Source: SIG455 sp045589495 | GTDB lineage: Bacteria > Bacillota > Clostridia > UMGS1810 | Length of the DNA: 64,000 bases | Assembly: GCA_045589495.1 (NCBI GenBank) | Contig: JAZNPF010000017.1 | Location: 1-64,000 of the forward strand | Direction: 5' to 3' | Part shown: positions 25,805 to 34,773 of the stretch, piece by piece | Layout: every line of letters starts with the position of its first letter | How positions within the stretch are numbered: position 1 is the stretch's first letter | The notes under the pieces: generated by a model | Seen by the model: only the letters and a program-made list of their open reading frames with translations | Databases searched by the model: none | What the model was told of the DNA's origin: nothing | Position numbers and translations under genes: made by a program

Positions 25805-26791
25805 ATGGATTTAAAAGGAAGAGATTTTTTAAAACTCCTTGATTTTACAAGTGATGAAATAAGCGGTTTGATTGATTTTTCCGCTGAACTTAAAGCAAAG
25901 AAAAAGGCTGGAATTCCTCATCGTCTTTGTGAGGGTAAAAATATAGCACTTATATTTGAAAAAACCAGCACTCGTACACGCTGCAGTTTTGAAGTTGCTG
26001 CGTACGATTTGGGTATGAATGCAACCTTTTTGGACCCGTCTGCATCGCAGATAGGCAAGAAAGAAAGTATTGCCGATACGGCACGTGTTCTGGCGTCTAT
26101 GTATGACGGTATAGAGTACCGTGGGTTTGGTCAGGAAATAGTTGAAGAACTTGCAAAATATTCAAAAGTTCCCGTATGGAATGGTTTGACGAATGAATTC
26201 CATCCGACACAGATTATTGCAGACCTTCTTACAATCAAAGAAAGATTTGGTTATTTAAAAGGCATTAACTTTGTGTATATGGGCGATGCTAGATACAATA
26301 TGGGCAATTCTTTAATGGTTGGATGTGCTAAAATGGGGCTTAACTTTACTGCATGCTGTCCTTCTAAATATTTCCCTGATAAAACATTGATTGAAGAATG
26401 TGAAAAAATCGCTGCTGAAACAGGTTCTGTATTGAAGTTTGAAGAAGATACTTCCAAAGCAGTTTCCGGAGCAGATGTAATCTATACAGACGTGTGGGTA
26501 TCAATGGGTGAGCCTGAAGAGGTGTGGGCAGAGAGAATTGCAGAACTTTCGCCGTATCAGGTAAATGCAGAACTTATGAGCAAAACAGGTAAAGATACCA
26601 CCGTGTTTATGCATTGTCTGCCGGCATTCCATGACCTTAAAACTCATGTAGGAAAAGAAATAGGCGAAAAATTCAATATAACTGCTATGGAAGTTACTGA
26701 TGAAGTCTTTGAAAGCGATGCTTCGATAGTGTTTGAGGAAGCAGAGAACAGAATGCATGCTATTAAAGCAATTATTGCAGCAACAATATAA
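25805..26791 (+). CDS. argF: Ornithine carbamoyltransferase
   Basis: 328 residues. The carbamoyl-phosphate loop is EKTSTRTRCSFE, and the ornithine-binding end is MHCLPAFHD, where the cysteine contacts substrate. It makes citrulline for ArgG. The gene begins 12 bp after argD with AAAGGAG. An anabolic role follows from the operon; no arcA or arcC is near. Confidence 0.97.
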   Translation: MDLKGRDFLKLLDFTSDEISGLIDFSAELKAKKKAGIPHRLCEGKNIALIFEKTSTRTRCSFEVAAYDLGMNATFLDPSASQIGKKESIADTARVLASMYDGIEYRGFGQEIVEELAKYSKVPVWNGLTNEFHPTQIIADLLTIKERFGYLKGINFVYMGDARYNMGNSLMVGCAKMGLNFTACCPSKYFPDKTLIEECEKIAAETGSVLKFEEDTSKAVSGADVIYTDVWVSMGEPEEVWAERIAELSPYQVNAELMSKTGKDTTVFMHCLPAFHDLKTHVGKEIGEKFNITAMEVTDEVFESDASIVFEEAENRMHAIKAIIAATI

Positions 26792-26797
26792 ATTATT

Positions 26798-26831
26798 AAG
26801 GAATGTAATTTGCGTAATTACATTCCTTTTT
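26798..26831 (+). terminator. Terminator of the arginine operon
   Basis: Perfect 13-bp stem AAGGAATGTAATT with its complement, 5-nt loop, T run. Confidence 0.92.
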
Positions 26832-26866
26832 TTGGAAGAAAATTTGAATAAATTATCATTTTGCCA

Positions 26867-26895
26867 TTGACAATAGTACAAAAAAAGTGTACAAT
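26867..26895 (+). promoter_or_regulatory. Strong promoter of rny
   Basis: TTGACA (26867-26872), 17-bp spacer, TACAAT (26890-26895), about 75 bp ahead of the start codon; near consensus. Confidence 0.75.
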
Positions 26896-26969
26896 ATATG
26901 GTGTGTTTTAGCTATTATGACAATATCGATAAATGTGAAAAATTACTAAGAAAAGGAGGTTAGAAAATT

Positions 26970-28502
26970 TTGGGAACAACCGGTATAATCATAATAATGA
27001 GTGCAGTTGCAGTCGTTTTGGGCATTGTTGGCGTAATTGTCGGAATTGCCTACAGAAAAAAGATTGCAGAGGCTGAAATAGGCAGCGCTGAAGAAGAGGC
27101 AAAAAGAATTGTTGCCGAAGCGGTAAAGCGTTCAGAAAGTAAGCGTAAAGAAGCACTTTTAGAAGCAAAAGAAGAAATTCATAAAAGCAGAGCAGAGTTT
27201 GAAAATGAAATCAAAGAGAGACGAGGAGAAATTTCCCGTCAGGAAAGACGTATCCAACAAAAAGAAGATTCTCTCGACAAGAAAGACGAAAAACTCAATC
27301 AGAAAATCAAAGATATTGATAAACTGAAGGAAGAAACTGATAAAATGAAAGCCGACCAGATGAAAATTCTGGAAAGGATTTCTTCCATGAGTGTAGAGGA
27401 AGCCAAGGATTATTTACTTAAAAGCGTTGAATCTGAAATTCGTCATGAAACCGCCAAAATGGTGGAAGAAATAGAAATGCGCGCTAAGGATGAAGCTGAT
27501 AAAAAAGCAAGAAATATTATCAGTAATGCCATCCAGAGATGCGCAGCAGATCATGTGGCTGAAGCTACTGTATCTGTAGTGGCATTGCCCAGCGATGATA
27601 TGAAAGGCAGAATCATCGGCCGTGAGGGCAGAAACATCAGAACACTTGAAACTTTAACAGGTATTGATCTTATCATAGATGATACACCTGAAGCAGTTGT
27701 TCTGTCGGGATTTGACCCGATTCGCAGAGAGGTTGCCCGTCTGGCACTTGAAAAACTTATTTCAGACGGAAGAATTCACCCTGCAAGAATTGAAGAAACA
27801 GTAGAAAAGGCACGTAAAGAAGTTGACGCCATAGTTAAGCAGGAGGGCGAACATGCCACTTTTGAAACAGGCGTTCACGGTCTTCACCCTGAACTTATTA
27901 AACTTCTGGGCAGACTCAGATATCGTACAAGTTACGGTCAGAACGTGCTTAAACATGCTACCGAGGTCGCTCACGTGGCAGGAATTATGGCTGCGGAACT
28001 CGGAGTGGATATTAAAATTGCCAAACGTGCAGGACTTTTGCACGATATTGGTAAGGCTATCGACCATGAGGTTGAAGGCTCACACGTTGACATCGGTGTT
28101 GATATTGCTAAAAAATATCATGAATCCAATGATGTCATCCATGCAATTGCCGCACACCACGGCGATGTGGAAGCAACAACGGTAATTGCTTGTATTGTAC
28201 AGGCTGCAGATGCAATATCTGCTGCACGTCCGGGTGCAAGAAGAGAAAATATTGAAAGTTATATCAAACGTCTTGAAAAACTTGAGGAAATTGCAAACAG
28301 TTATAACGGCGTTGAAAAGTCTTATGCTGTTCAGGCTGGCCGTGAGATAAGAATCATGGTAAAACCTGAGGTTATCAATGATAATGATATGGTGCTTGTT
28401 GCAAGAGATATTGTTAAACAGATTGAGCGTGAAATGGAATATCCCGGACAGATTAAAGTTAATGTTATAAGGGAAACACGTTCTGTAGAATATGCTAAAT
28501 AA
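26970..28502 (+). CDS. rny: Ribonuclease Y, membrane-anchored endoribonuclease
   Basis: 510 residues in the classic order: one N-terminal transmembrane helix (~4-25), a long charged coiled coil (~30-200), a KH RNA-binding domain (GRIIGREGRNIR) and an HD phosphohydrolase domain (HATEVAHVAG ... LLHDIGKAIDHE). RNase Y starts bulk mRNA decay in Firmicutes lacking RNase E. The start is a TTG behind AAGGAGG. The next gene is ymdB, a common partner. Confidence 0.97.
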   Translation: MGTTGIIIIMSAVAVVLGIVGVIVGIAYRKKIAEAEIGSAEEEAKRIVAEAVKRSESKRKEALLEAKEEIHKSRAEFENEIKERRGEISRQERRIQQKEDSLDKKDEKLNQKIKDIDKLKEETDKMKADQMKILERISSMSVEEAKDYLLKSVESEIRHETAKMVEEIEMRAKDEADKKARNIISNAIQRCAADHVAEATVSVVALPSDDMKGRIIGREGRNIRTLETLTGIDLIIDDTPEAVVLSGFDPIRREVARLALEKLISDGRIHPARIEETVEKARKEVDAIVKQEGEHATFETGVHGLHPELIKLLGRLRYRTSYGQNVLKHATEVAHVAGIMAAELGVDIKIAKRAGLLHDIGKAIDHEVEGSHVDIGVDIAKKYHESNDVIHAIAAHHGDVEATTVIACIVQAADAISAARPGARRENIESYIKRLEKLEEIANSYNGVEKSYAVQAGREIRIMVKPEVINDNDMVLVARDIVKQIEREMEYPGQIKVNVIRETRSVEYAK

Positions 28503-28523
28503 AAACACATAATATGAGTGAAC

Positions 28524-28552
28524 AGAGAGTGGCTTTATTGTCACTCTCTTTT
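28524..28552 (+). other. Hairpin between rny and ymdB
   Basis: 8-bp stem AGAGAGTG/CACTCTCT with a 10-nt loop and a short T run. It may attenuate readthrough into ymdB or mark the rny mRNA end. Confidence 0.5.
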
Positions 28553-28633
28553 GCACCCTTAAGCAGATGCGTTAATATCCGCTCTGTTTTGAGCATAGAT
28601 TTTTGCGTCATTGCTTATAGAAAGGTTTTTAAT

Positions 28634-29401
28634 ATGAAAATACTTGCTGTTGGAGATGTAACCGGAGATTGCGGTCTTGATTTTTTGAGTTCAAATCTCA
28701 GGTATATTATTGATGATGAAAATATAGATTTTTGCATAGTGAACGGTGAAAACGCTGCTGTTCGTAACGGTATTACGCCACATGAATATGACATTATAAC
28801 GGATTGCGGCGCTAATGTTGTAACACTTGGAAATCATTCGTTTGACCGTAAGGAAGTCAACAATATTTTAGATAACAGTGATATTATCCGCCCTGCCAAT
28901 TATCCTGATGCCCCCGGAAAAGGGAGTACCGTTGTTACTGTGGGTGATAAAAAAATCGGTGTTATAAATCTTGTTGGCAGAATAAACCTTTTAAATGTTG
29001 ACTGCCCGTTTAAAGCGGCTGACGCAGAAATAGAAAAAATAAAAGATAAATGTGATATGATTTTTGTGGATTTCCATGCTGAAGTAACGAGCGAAAAACT
29101 TGCTTTGGGATATTACCTTGATGGTAAGGTTACTGGGGTTTTTGGAACGCATACGCACGTCCAGACTGCTGATGAACGTATACTTCCGCGTGGAACAGGT
29201 TATATAAGTGATATAGGTATGACTGGTGTTATAAACTCTGCATTGGGTGTAGATAAAGATATAATAATACAACGTTTTACAACTATGATGCCCGTTAAAT
29301 TTCAGCCGGCTTATGGTAAATCGATGCTTTGCGGAGTAATTTTTGAAACAGATGATAATACTGACAAATGTGTAAGTGTCAGACGAGTTCATATTGAGTA
29401 G
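28634..29401 (+). CDS. ymdB: YmdB-family metallophosphoesterase
   Basis: 255 residues. It starts MKILAVGDVTGDCG, with the metal-binding GD of the calcineurin-like fold; VNGENAAVRNG, TLGNHSFDRKE and GVFGTHTHVQTADERILP supply the remaining Asn/His ligands. YmdB acts on cyclic 2',3'- or 3',5'-nucleotides and influences development in Bacillus. The ATG at 28634 gives the family N-terminus; the upstream open frame lacks a ribosome-binding site. Confidence 0.93.
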   Translation: MKILAVGDVTGDCGLDFLSSNLRYIIDDENIDFCIVNGENAAVRNGITPHEYDIITDCGANVVTLGNHSFDRKEVNNILDNSDIIRPANYPDAPGKGSTVVTVGDKKIGVINLVGRINLLNVDCPFKAADAEIEKIKDKCDMIFVDFHAEVTSEKLALGYYLDGKVTGVFGTHTHVQTADERILPRGTGYISDIGMTGVINSALGVDKDIIIQRFTTMMPVKFQPAYGKSMLCGVIFETDDNTDKCVSVRRVHIE

Positions 29402-29409
29402 GTGTATTT

Positions 29410-30990
29410 ATGAAAAGGGTATCGGCAATTTTGTTGTGTCTTCTGCTTTTGAGCGGTTGCGGCAACAATACTGATTTAATAGGTGATGTGCCGTATGACG
29501 AAAATCTTACGCCTTTAAAAGGCGGAGAGGTTCGTCTGTTTTGTGATGTTCCTGATACTCTGAATCCTATAGTTACCGGTTATAAGAGCGTTGCGGAAGT
29601 TATGTATCTTGTTTATGACGGACTTTTTCGCACGGAAAATGATTTTTCTGCAACACCGGTTTTGTCATCCGGATATTCTTCAAATGCAGGAAATACGCAG
29701 TATGTTGTGCGTCTTAAAAAGGGCATAAAATTCCACGATGGCACTGAATTTGACGGAAACGACGTTGTTGCCACGGTTGATAATATACGCCGTTATTCAT
29801 CAAAATACGCAACAAATATAAGCAATGTGTTGTCGTGTGCTGTTCAGGATGACGGTTCTGTTGTGTTCAACCTTGCAACACCTCAACCCAATTTTGTAAA
29901 TCTTCTTGATTTTCCTATTATTCCGTCCGAAGCAACGGCAGATGCTTATACTGTTGAGAATAAGTACTTTACACCTGTAGGAACAGGTAAATTCAAAGTT
30001 GATTCCATAGTTTCAGATAAACTTACGTTGAGCAGATATGACCAGTATCACGGTGATAAACCGTATGTAGAGCGTGTGTCTGTAACGTATGTTAAAGATA
30101 CGTCCATCGCTAAATATTCGTTTGAAGCGATGGAGTTTGATGCCATAACTACAGACCTTTATTCGTGGGGTAACACCTCTATGTCCGGTGATTTTTCAAC
30201 CGATGAGTACGAAAGCAACAGACTGGTGTATCTTGGATTTGATTGTGCCAACAGAGTGCTTTCGGATGCTTTTGTGCGCCGTGCAGTTTCAATTGCTATA
30301 GATAAGACTGCAATTGTTACGGATGTCATGTACACGCATGCGGCTTATGCTTCATCACCGATAAATCCGAATGCATATTTTGCGGATAATGATTATGTAC
30401 ATGCCGTGTATGAAAAAGGAAAGGCAAAAGAAGTATTAAAATCCGACGGATGGCTTGACCTGGACGGTGACGGCATTTTAGATAAGTATTTTGATGAACT
30501 GCAGTTGAGTCTGTCTTTCAATCTTGTAGTTAATTCGGAAAATTCTGATCTAATGCGGCTTGCATCATATCTTGCAGAAAATCTGTTTGAAGAGGGGATA
30601 CGCTTAAATGTGGTAGCCCTTCCTTATTCGCAATATGTTGCAGCCATTGGTAATGCAGAATTTGATATGTTTATCGGAAGAACAGATATTTCAAATGATG
30701 GCGATGTTTCATTTATGCTGAGCACTTCAAGTAATAAGAACTTTTTCCGTTATGGCTCGTCTGCAATGGAAGGTGTGCTTCACAACATACATGTTGCAGA
30801 AGGAACACACGGCATTAAAAATGCATATAAATCGTTTGTTACTGTTTTTAAAGATGAATCTCCGTTTGTGCCTCTTTATTTTGAAACAGACGCAGTTTTT
30901 ACATCTGTCCGCATAAAAGGTGATATGGACATATCACGTACAGGTGTTTTTACCGGTATGAATAACGTTTTTGTCAAATATAAAGATTAA
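29410..30990 (+). CDS. Lipoprotein solute-binding protein, SBP family 5 (peptide/nickel type)
   Basis: 526 residues. The lipoprotein signal is clear: charged start, hydrophobic core, lipobox LLSGC with Cys18. The mature protein has the family-5 landmarks DTLNPIVTGYKSVAEVMYLVYDGLF, VVRLKKGIKFHDGTEFDGNDV and FVRRAVSIAIDKTAIV. A DLDGDGILDKYFDE loop resembles a calcium-binding turn, as in other family members. No permease or ATPase gene is adjacent, so its transporter partner is elsewhere. It sits 8 bp after ymdB and ends at a bidirectional hairpin. Confidence 0.92.
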   Translation: MKRVSAILLCLLLLSGCGNNTDLIGDVPYDENLTPLKGGEVRLFCDVPDTLNPIVTGYKSVAEVMYLVYDGLFRTENDFSATPVLSSGYSSNAGNTQYVVRLKKGIKFHDGTEFDGNDVVATVDNIRRYSSKYATNISNVLSCAVQDDGSVVFNLATPQPNFVNLLDFPIIPSEATADAYTVENKYFTPVGTGKFKVDSIVSDKLTLSRYDQYHGDKPYVERVSVTYVKDTSIAKYSFEAMEFDAITTDLYSWGNTSMSGDFSTDEYESNRLVYLGFDCANRVLSDAFVRRAVSIAIDKTAIVTDVMYTHAAYASSPINPNAYFADNDYVHAVYEKGKAKEVLKSDGWLDLDGDGILDKYFDELQLSLSFNLVVNSENSDLMRLASYLAENLFEEGIRLNVVALPYSQYVAAIGNAEFDMFIGRTDISNDGDVSFMLSTSSNKNFFRYGSSAMEGVLHNIHVAEGTHGIKNAYKSFVTVFKDESPFVPLYFETDAVFTSVRIKGDMDISRTGVFTGMNNVFVKYKD

Positions 30991-31034
30991 AAAATAAGAT
31001 TAACTTCTGCGTTGGCAAAAGTTAATCTTATTTT
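30991..31034. terminator. Bidirectional terminator between convergent genes
   Basis: Perfect 16-bp stem (AAAATAAGATTAACTT with its complement) and a 12-nt loop, flanked by A/T runs on each side. It ends at the stop codon of the minus-strand PHP gene. Confidence 0.88.
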
Positions 31035-31852
31035 TATAATTTTACGGATTTCGGTTTTCGCTTTTCAAAATAATAATACTCGCCATACCCTAAACCTTTT
31101 AATTGTTTCTTAACATACTTAAAACCATTTGCAATTCTATCGCTTTTGTGGGCATCGGAACCTATTGTTATAAGTTTTCCGCCAAGTTGTTTATATTCGG
31201 AAATGATATCAAAAGTGGGTGCCGTGTAATTATAATCTGTACCTATCCTGGCGGTATTTATTTCGAGTGCAATCTGCCTTTCGATTAACGTTTTAAGTAT
31301 TTGCGTGATTTTGACCTTGTACAGATTTATATCAAGATTTCGGTTGTATTTTGCGTTTATATATCTTAAAGGATATGTTAAGTGGCACAAAACGTCAATA
31401 TCGGCAGTTTCGCAAGTTTTCAGCATCTCGCTGAAATATGCGTCTGCCTGTATTATAAGTTCTTCTGTTGAAACTGCATTTTGTGAAATATCATCACGTG
31501 AAAAGTGTATCTTTTTGCCGTTTAATAAAAACGAATGCACAGAACCGAGAATAATATCAAGATCACACAAATCACATATCTTTTTTGATAAATCAGCATT
31601 ATAATGGTAAAGACCTGCTTCTACGCCTTTGCAAATTTTTAATTTGTTTCCGTAAGTTTTGTTTGCGTAGTCGGCATCTTCTGAACTTTTACAAATAACA
31701 TTGGTGTTATGTTCTTCAGTATAAGAAAAAACATCTATATGGTCGGTAAACGATACGGCGGTTACGCCTTTTTCAATGGCTGATATGCAAAGTTCATCAA
31801 TTTCTTGCTCACAATCGTGCGAACTGTGGGTGTGTATGTGTGTATCAAACAT
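31034..31852 (-). CDS. PHP-domain phosphatase, histidinol-phosphatase (HisK) family
   Basis: 272 residues. The N-terminal MFDTHIHTHSSHD holds the first metal-binding histidines; SFTDH, the ILGSVHSF block and the C-terminal TIGSDAHKSDRI complete the PHP metal centre. The family hydrolyses histidinol phosphate, although no his gene is nearby, so another phosphomonoester is possible. The ATG at 31852 has a GGAGG site 8 nt ahead; the longer frame has none. Divergent from the FAD oxidoreductase at 31972. Confidence 0.88.
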   Translation of the reverse strand: MFDTHIHTHSSHDCEQEIDELCISAIEKGVTAVSFTDHIDVFSYTEEHNTNVICKSSEDADYANKTYGNKLKICKGVEAGLYHYNADLSKKICDLCDLDIILGSVHSFLLNGKKIHFSRDDISQNAVSTEELIIQADAYFSEMLKTCETADIDVLCHLTYPLRYINAKYNRNLDINLYKVKITQILKTLIERQIALEINTARIGTDYNYTAPTFDIISEYKQLGGKLITIGSDAHKSDRIANGFKYVKKQLKGLGYGEYYYFEKRKPKSVKL

Positions 31853-31909
31853 AATTTTCGCCTCCGTATAAAGTTTATCATAAACCGAAAAAAATGTAAA
31901 CACGGGATA

Positions 31910-31938
31910 TTGATTATAAACTTAAAAACTGATATAAT
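31910..31938 (+). promoter_or_regulatory. Promoter of the oxidoreductase-uvrBA operon
   Basis: TTGATT (31910-31915), 17-bp spacer, TATAAT (31933-31938), 34 bp ahead of the first gene. Confidence 0.65.
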
Positions 31939-31971
31939 TATTGTGGAATTTTGTTGGGAGGGGGATATCCT

Positions 31972-33180
31972 ATGAGCACAGTTGCTGTAATCGGTGCGGG
32001 AGCATCGGGAATTATTGCTGCATTGAAAGCGAGTAAGAAACACCGAGTTATCTTGCTTGACGGTAACGATAAATGCGGAAAAAAGATATTGCTTACCGGT
32101 AACGGACGTTGTAATTACTGGAACAGCGATTTAAACATTTTAATGTATGAATCCGACAATAAAGAACAACTTGAAGCAATACTTACTGAAAGCAATATCT
32201 CGGGTGTATTGCGTTATCTTGAACGCATAGGAATATATCCCAGAATCAAAAACGGATACTATTATCCGTTTTCAAATCAGGCGGCAAGTATAAGAGAAAT
32301 ATTTCAAAAGAAAATAGATAACAGTAATATTGAATTTAAAACAAACTTCAAAGTGACTGATATTAAAAACGGAGCCAACGGATTTGTTCTGACATCAGTT
32401 ACAGGGAAAACAGTTGAGTGCGATAAGGTGATAATAGCAACAGGTTCAAAAGCAGCCTCTAAAACCGGTAGTGACGGTAATGGATATACACTTGCAAAGA
32501 AATCAGGTCACAGTATAAATACTGTTTTACCTGCGCTGACCGGACTCATGTCTTCAGGCAAGTTTTTAAAAGAGTGGGAGAAAATACGTTGTGATGCAAA
32601 AGTCAGCCTTTTTGCAGATGGAAAATTTGTCAAAGAGGATATAGGTGAAATACAACTGACATCTTCCGGTATAAGCGGAATATGCACATTCAATATAAGC
32701 GGTATGGCTGCAAAATGTATGGAAAACGGCAAAAAAGTAAGTGTTAAAATAAATTTTATGCCGAATCTTGAAGAAGGATTTTACGGCTGGTTTTCAAATC
32801 GTTGTGCCATTCTTTCTGATCCTACAATAGAAGAGGCTCTTGAGAGCATTTTCAATTATAAACTGATGTTTGTGCTTTTAAAAATAGCAGGTATTTCAAA
32901 AGATGAATCATGGTATAAATTGCCTGAAAATAAAAAGCAGATGCTTTGCAAAACTATAGAAGAGTTTAATCTTGATATATCAGGAACAGAAGGATTTGAA
33001 AGAGCACAAGTTTGCACGGGCGGTGTTCCTTTGGGTGAGGTTAATCCTTATACAATGGAATCTACTGTTCAAAGTGGCCTGTATTTTGCAGGTGAGATAT
33101 TGGATGTTGACGGCAGATGCGGCGGTTATAATCTGGCATTTGCGTTTATCAGCGGATATATAGCGGGTGGTTGTGTATAA
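31972..33180 (+). CDS. NAD(P)/FAD-dependent oxidoreductase, HI0933/BaiN-like family
   Basis: 402 residues. The FAD-binding Rossmann motif GAGASG is at residues ~7-12; the family signature GNGRCNYWN follows (KKILLTGNGRC), and the C-terminus carries CTGGVPLGEV, FAGEILDVDGRCGGYN. The substrate of most members is unknown; BaiN reduces bile-acid intermediates, but that cannot be assumed here. The ATG at 31972 follows GGGAGGGGG. It overlaps the next gene by 1 base (TAATG). Confidence 0.88.
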   Translation: MSTVAVIGAGASGIIAALKASKKHRVILLDGNDKCGKKILLTGNGRCNYWNSDLNILMYESDNKEQLEAILTESNISGVLRYLERIGIYPRIKNGYYYPFSNQAASIREIFQKKIDNSNIEFKTNFKVTDIKNGANGFVLTSVTGKTVECDKVIIATGSKAASKTGSDGNGYTLAKKSGHSINTVLPALTGLMSSGKFLKEWEKIRCDAKVSLFADGKFVKEDIGEIQLTSSGISGICTFNISGMAAKCMENGKKVSVKINFMPNLEEGFYGWFSNRCAILSDPTIEEALESIFNYKLMFVLLKIAGISKDESWYKLPENKKQMLCKTIEEFNLDISGTEGFERAQVCTGGVPLGEVNPYTMESTVQSGLYFAGEILDVDGRCGGYNLAFAFISGYIAGGCV

Positions 33181-34766
33181 TGTTAAGAGTAAGGCAGATA
33201 AAAACAGAAGTTTTTTCTGATACTCAAGAAAATCTTTTGAAAGCGGTTTCTAAAAAGTTGAAAATTGAAAGCCGCAATATTGAAAAAATTTCTGTATTTA
33301 AAAAATCAATAGATGCACGTAATAAAAATGAGATTTTTTATGTTTATGAAGTTAATGTAAGCGTAAAAGATGAAAATGCGGTGCTTAAAAAAAATAAAAG
33401 TACAGATGTGTTTACTGCACCGGATACGGGGTATAAATTTATCAAAACAGGTACAGAGCAATTAAACTATAATCCTATTATTGTCGGTGCAGGTCCGGCA
33501 GGTTTGTTTGCTGCGTATATTCTTTGCGAAAACGGGTATAGGCCCGTTATAATTGAACGTGGTGAAGATATTGATGCACGTATGAAAACTGTAGAGGATT
33601 TCTGGAAGTATGGAAAACTCAACAAAAATTCAAACGTACAATTCGGTGAGGGCGGTGCAGGAACTTTTTCTGACGGAAAACTCAATACACTTGTTAAAGA
33701 TAAAGATAACCGTTGCAGAAAGGTGCTTGAAACATTTGTAAAGTTTGGTGCACCCGAAAACATACTTTATGAACAAAAACCACATATAGGAACTGATTTA
33801 CTTTCAAAAATTATAAAGAATATGCGTAATGAAATTATTTCTATGGGCGGCACGGTTATGTATAATTCGTGTCTGACAGATATTATTGAAAGCGATGGTA
33901 AACTTTCTGCCATAGTTATAAACGGTGAAAAAGAAATTGAATGTGATATTCTTGTTCTTGCAGTAGGGCATAGTGCAAGGGATACTTTTTCTATGTTGCA
34001 CTCGCACGGTATAAATATGCGTTCAAAGCCGTTTGCGGTGGGGGTTCGTGTTCAGCATAATCAGGATATGATTAACTTTTCGCAATACGGAGCAAAATAT
34101 AAAGACGCACTTCCGCCTGCATCGTATAAACTTACGTATCAAGCAAAGGCCGGCAGGGGAGTGTATACATTTTGTATGTGTCCCGGTGGATATGTTGTAA
34201 ACGCATCAAGCGAAAATGGCAGACTTGCCATAAACGGAATGAGTTATAATGACCGTGGAGGAAATAATGCAAACAGTGCAGTTATAGTAACTGTAACGCC
34301 TGATGATTTTGGCAATAATCCGCTAGACGGAATTGAATTTCAAAGACGTCTTGAAGAAAAAGCGTATAATGCAGGCTGCGGAAAAATACCCGTTCAACTT
34401 CTTACGGATTTTAAAAATGGAAAAACATCGGATAAATACGGAGATGTAAAGCCGTCATTTAAAGGAGAATGGTCATTTGCAGATATCAACTCTGTGCTGC
34501 CTGAATATATATGTGATGCTTTAAAAGAAGCATTTTCCGATTTCGGAAGAAAAATAAAAGGATTTGATAGTGATGATACTATCCTTTCAGCAATAGAGAG
34601 CAGAACATCGTCACCGGTGCGTATTGAACGCAATGAGAACGGAATCTCGTCAATCTGCGGAATATATCCGTGTGGCGAGGGGGCAGGATATGCCGGCGGT
34701 ATCACATCTGCTGCAATGGACGGAATAAGGATAGCCGAGAAAATTGGTAAAAGATACAAAGGATGA
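33180..34766 (+). CDS. FAD-dependent dehydrogenase of the COG2509 type
   Basis: 528 residues. An N-terminal ~85-residue domain (RVRQIKTEVFSDTQENLLKAV, the COG2509 ferredoxin-like part) precedes the FAD motif IIVGAGPAGLFAA at ~102-115. GEGGAGTFSDGKLNT is diagnostic, and the C-terminus has IYPCGEGAGYAGGITSAAMDG. Physiological function is unknown. Translation starts in the TAATG overlap with the preceding oxidoreductase, so the two are coupled; both are followed closely by uvrB. Confidence 0.9.
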   Translation: MLRVRQIKTEVFSDTQENLLKAVSKKLKIESRNIEKISVFKKSIDARNKNEIFYVYEVNVSVKDENAVLKKNKSTDVFTAPDTGYKFIKTGTEQLNYNPIIVGAGPAGLFAAYILCENGYRPVIIERGEDIDARMKTVEDFWKYGKLNKNSNVQFGEGGAGTFSDGKLNTLVKDKDNRCRKVLETFVKFGAPENILYEQKPHIGTDLLSKIIKNMRNEIISMGGTVMYNSCLTDIIESDGKLSAIVINGEKEIECDILVLAVGHSARDTFSMLHSHGINMRSKPFAVGVRVQHNQDMINFSQYGAKYKDALPPASYKLTYQAKAGRGVYTFCMCPGGYVVNASSENGRLAINGMSYNDRGGNNANSAVIVTVTPDDFGNNPLDGIEFQRRLEEKAYNAGCGKIPVQLLTDFKNGKTSDKYGDVKPSFKGEWSFADINSVLPEYICDALKEAFSDFGRKIKGFDSDDTILSAIESRTSSPVRIERNENGISSICGIYPCGEGAGYAGGITSAAMDGIRIAEKIGKRYKG

Positions 34767-34773
34767 GCAGATA

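Noticed and set aside
28514..28633. Forty-residue N-terminal extension of YmdB
   Set aside because: No ribosome-binding site, no family match, and the region holds a hairpin.
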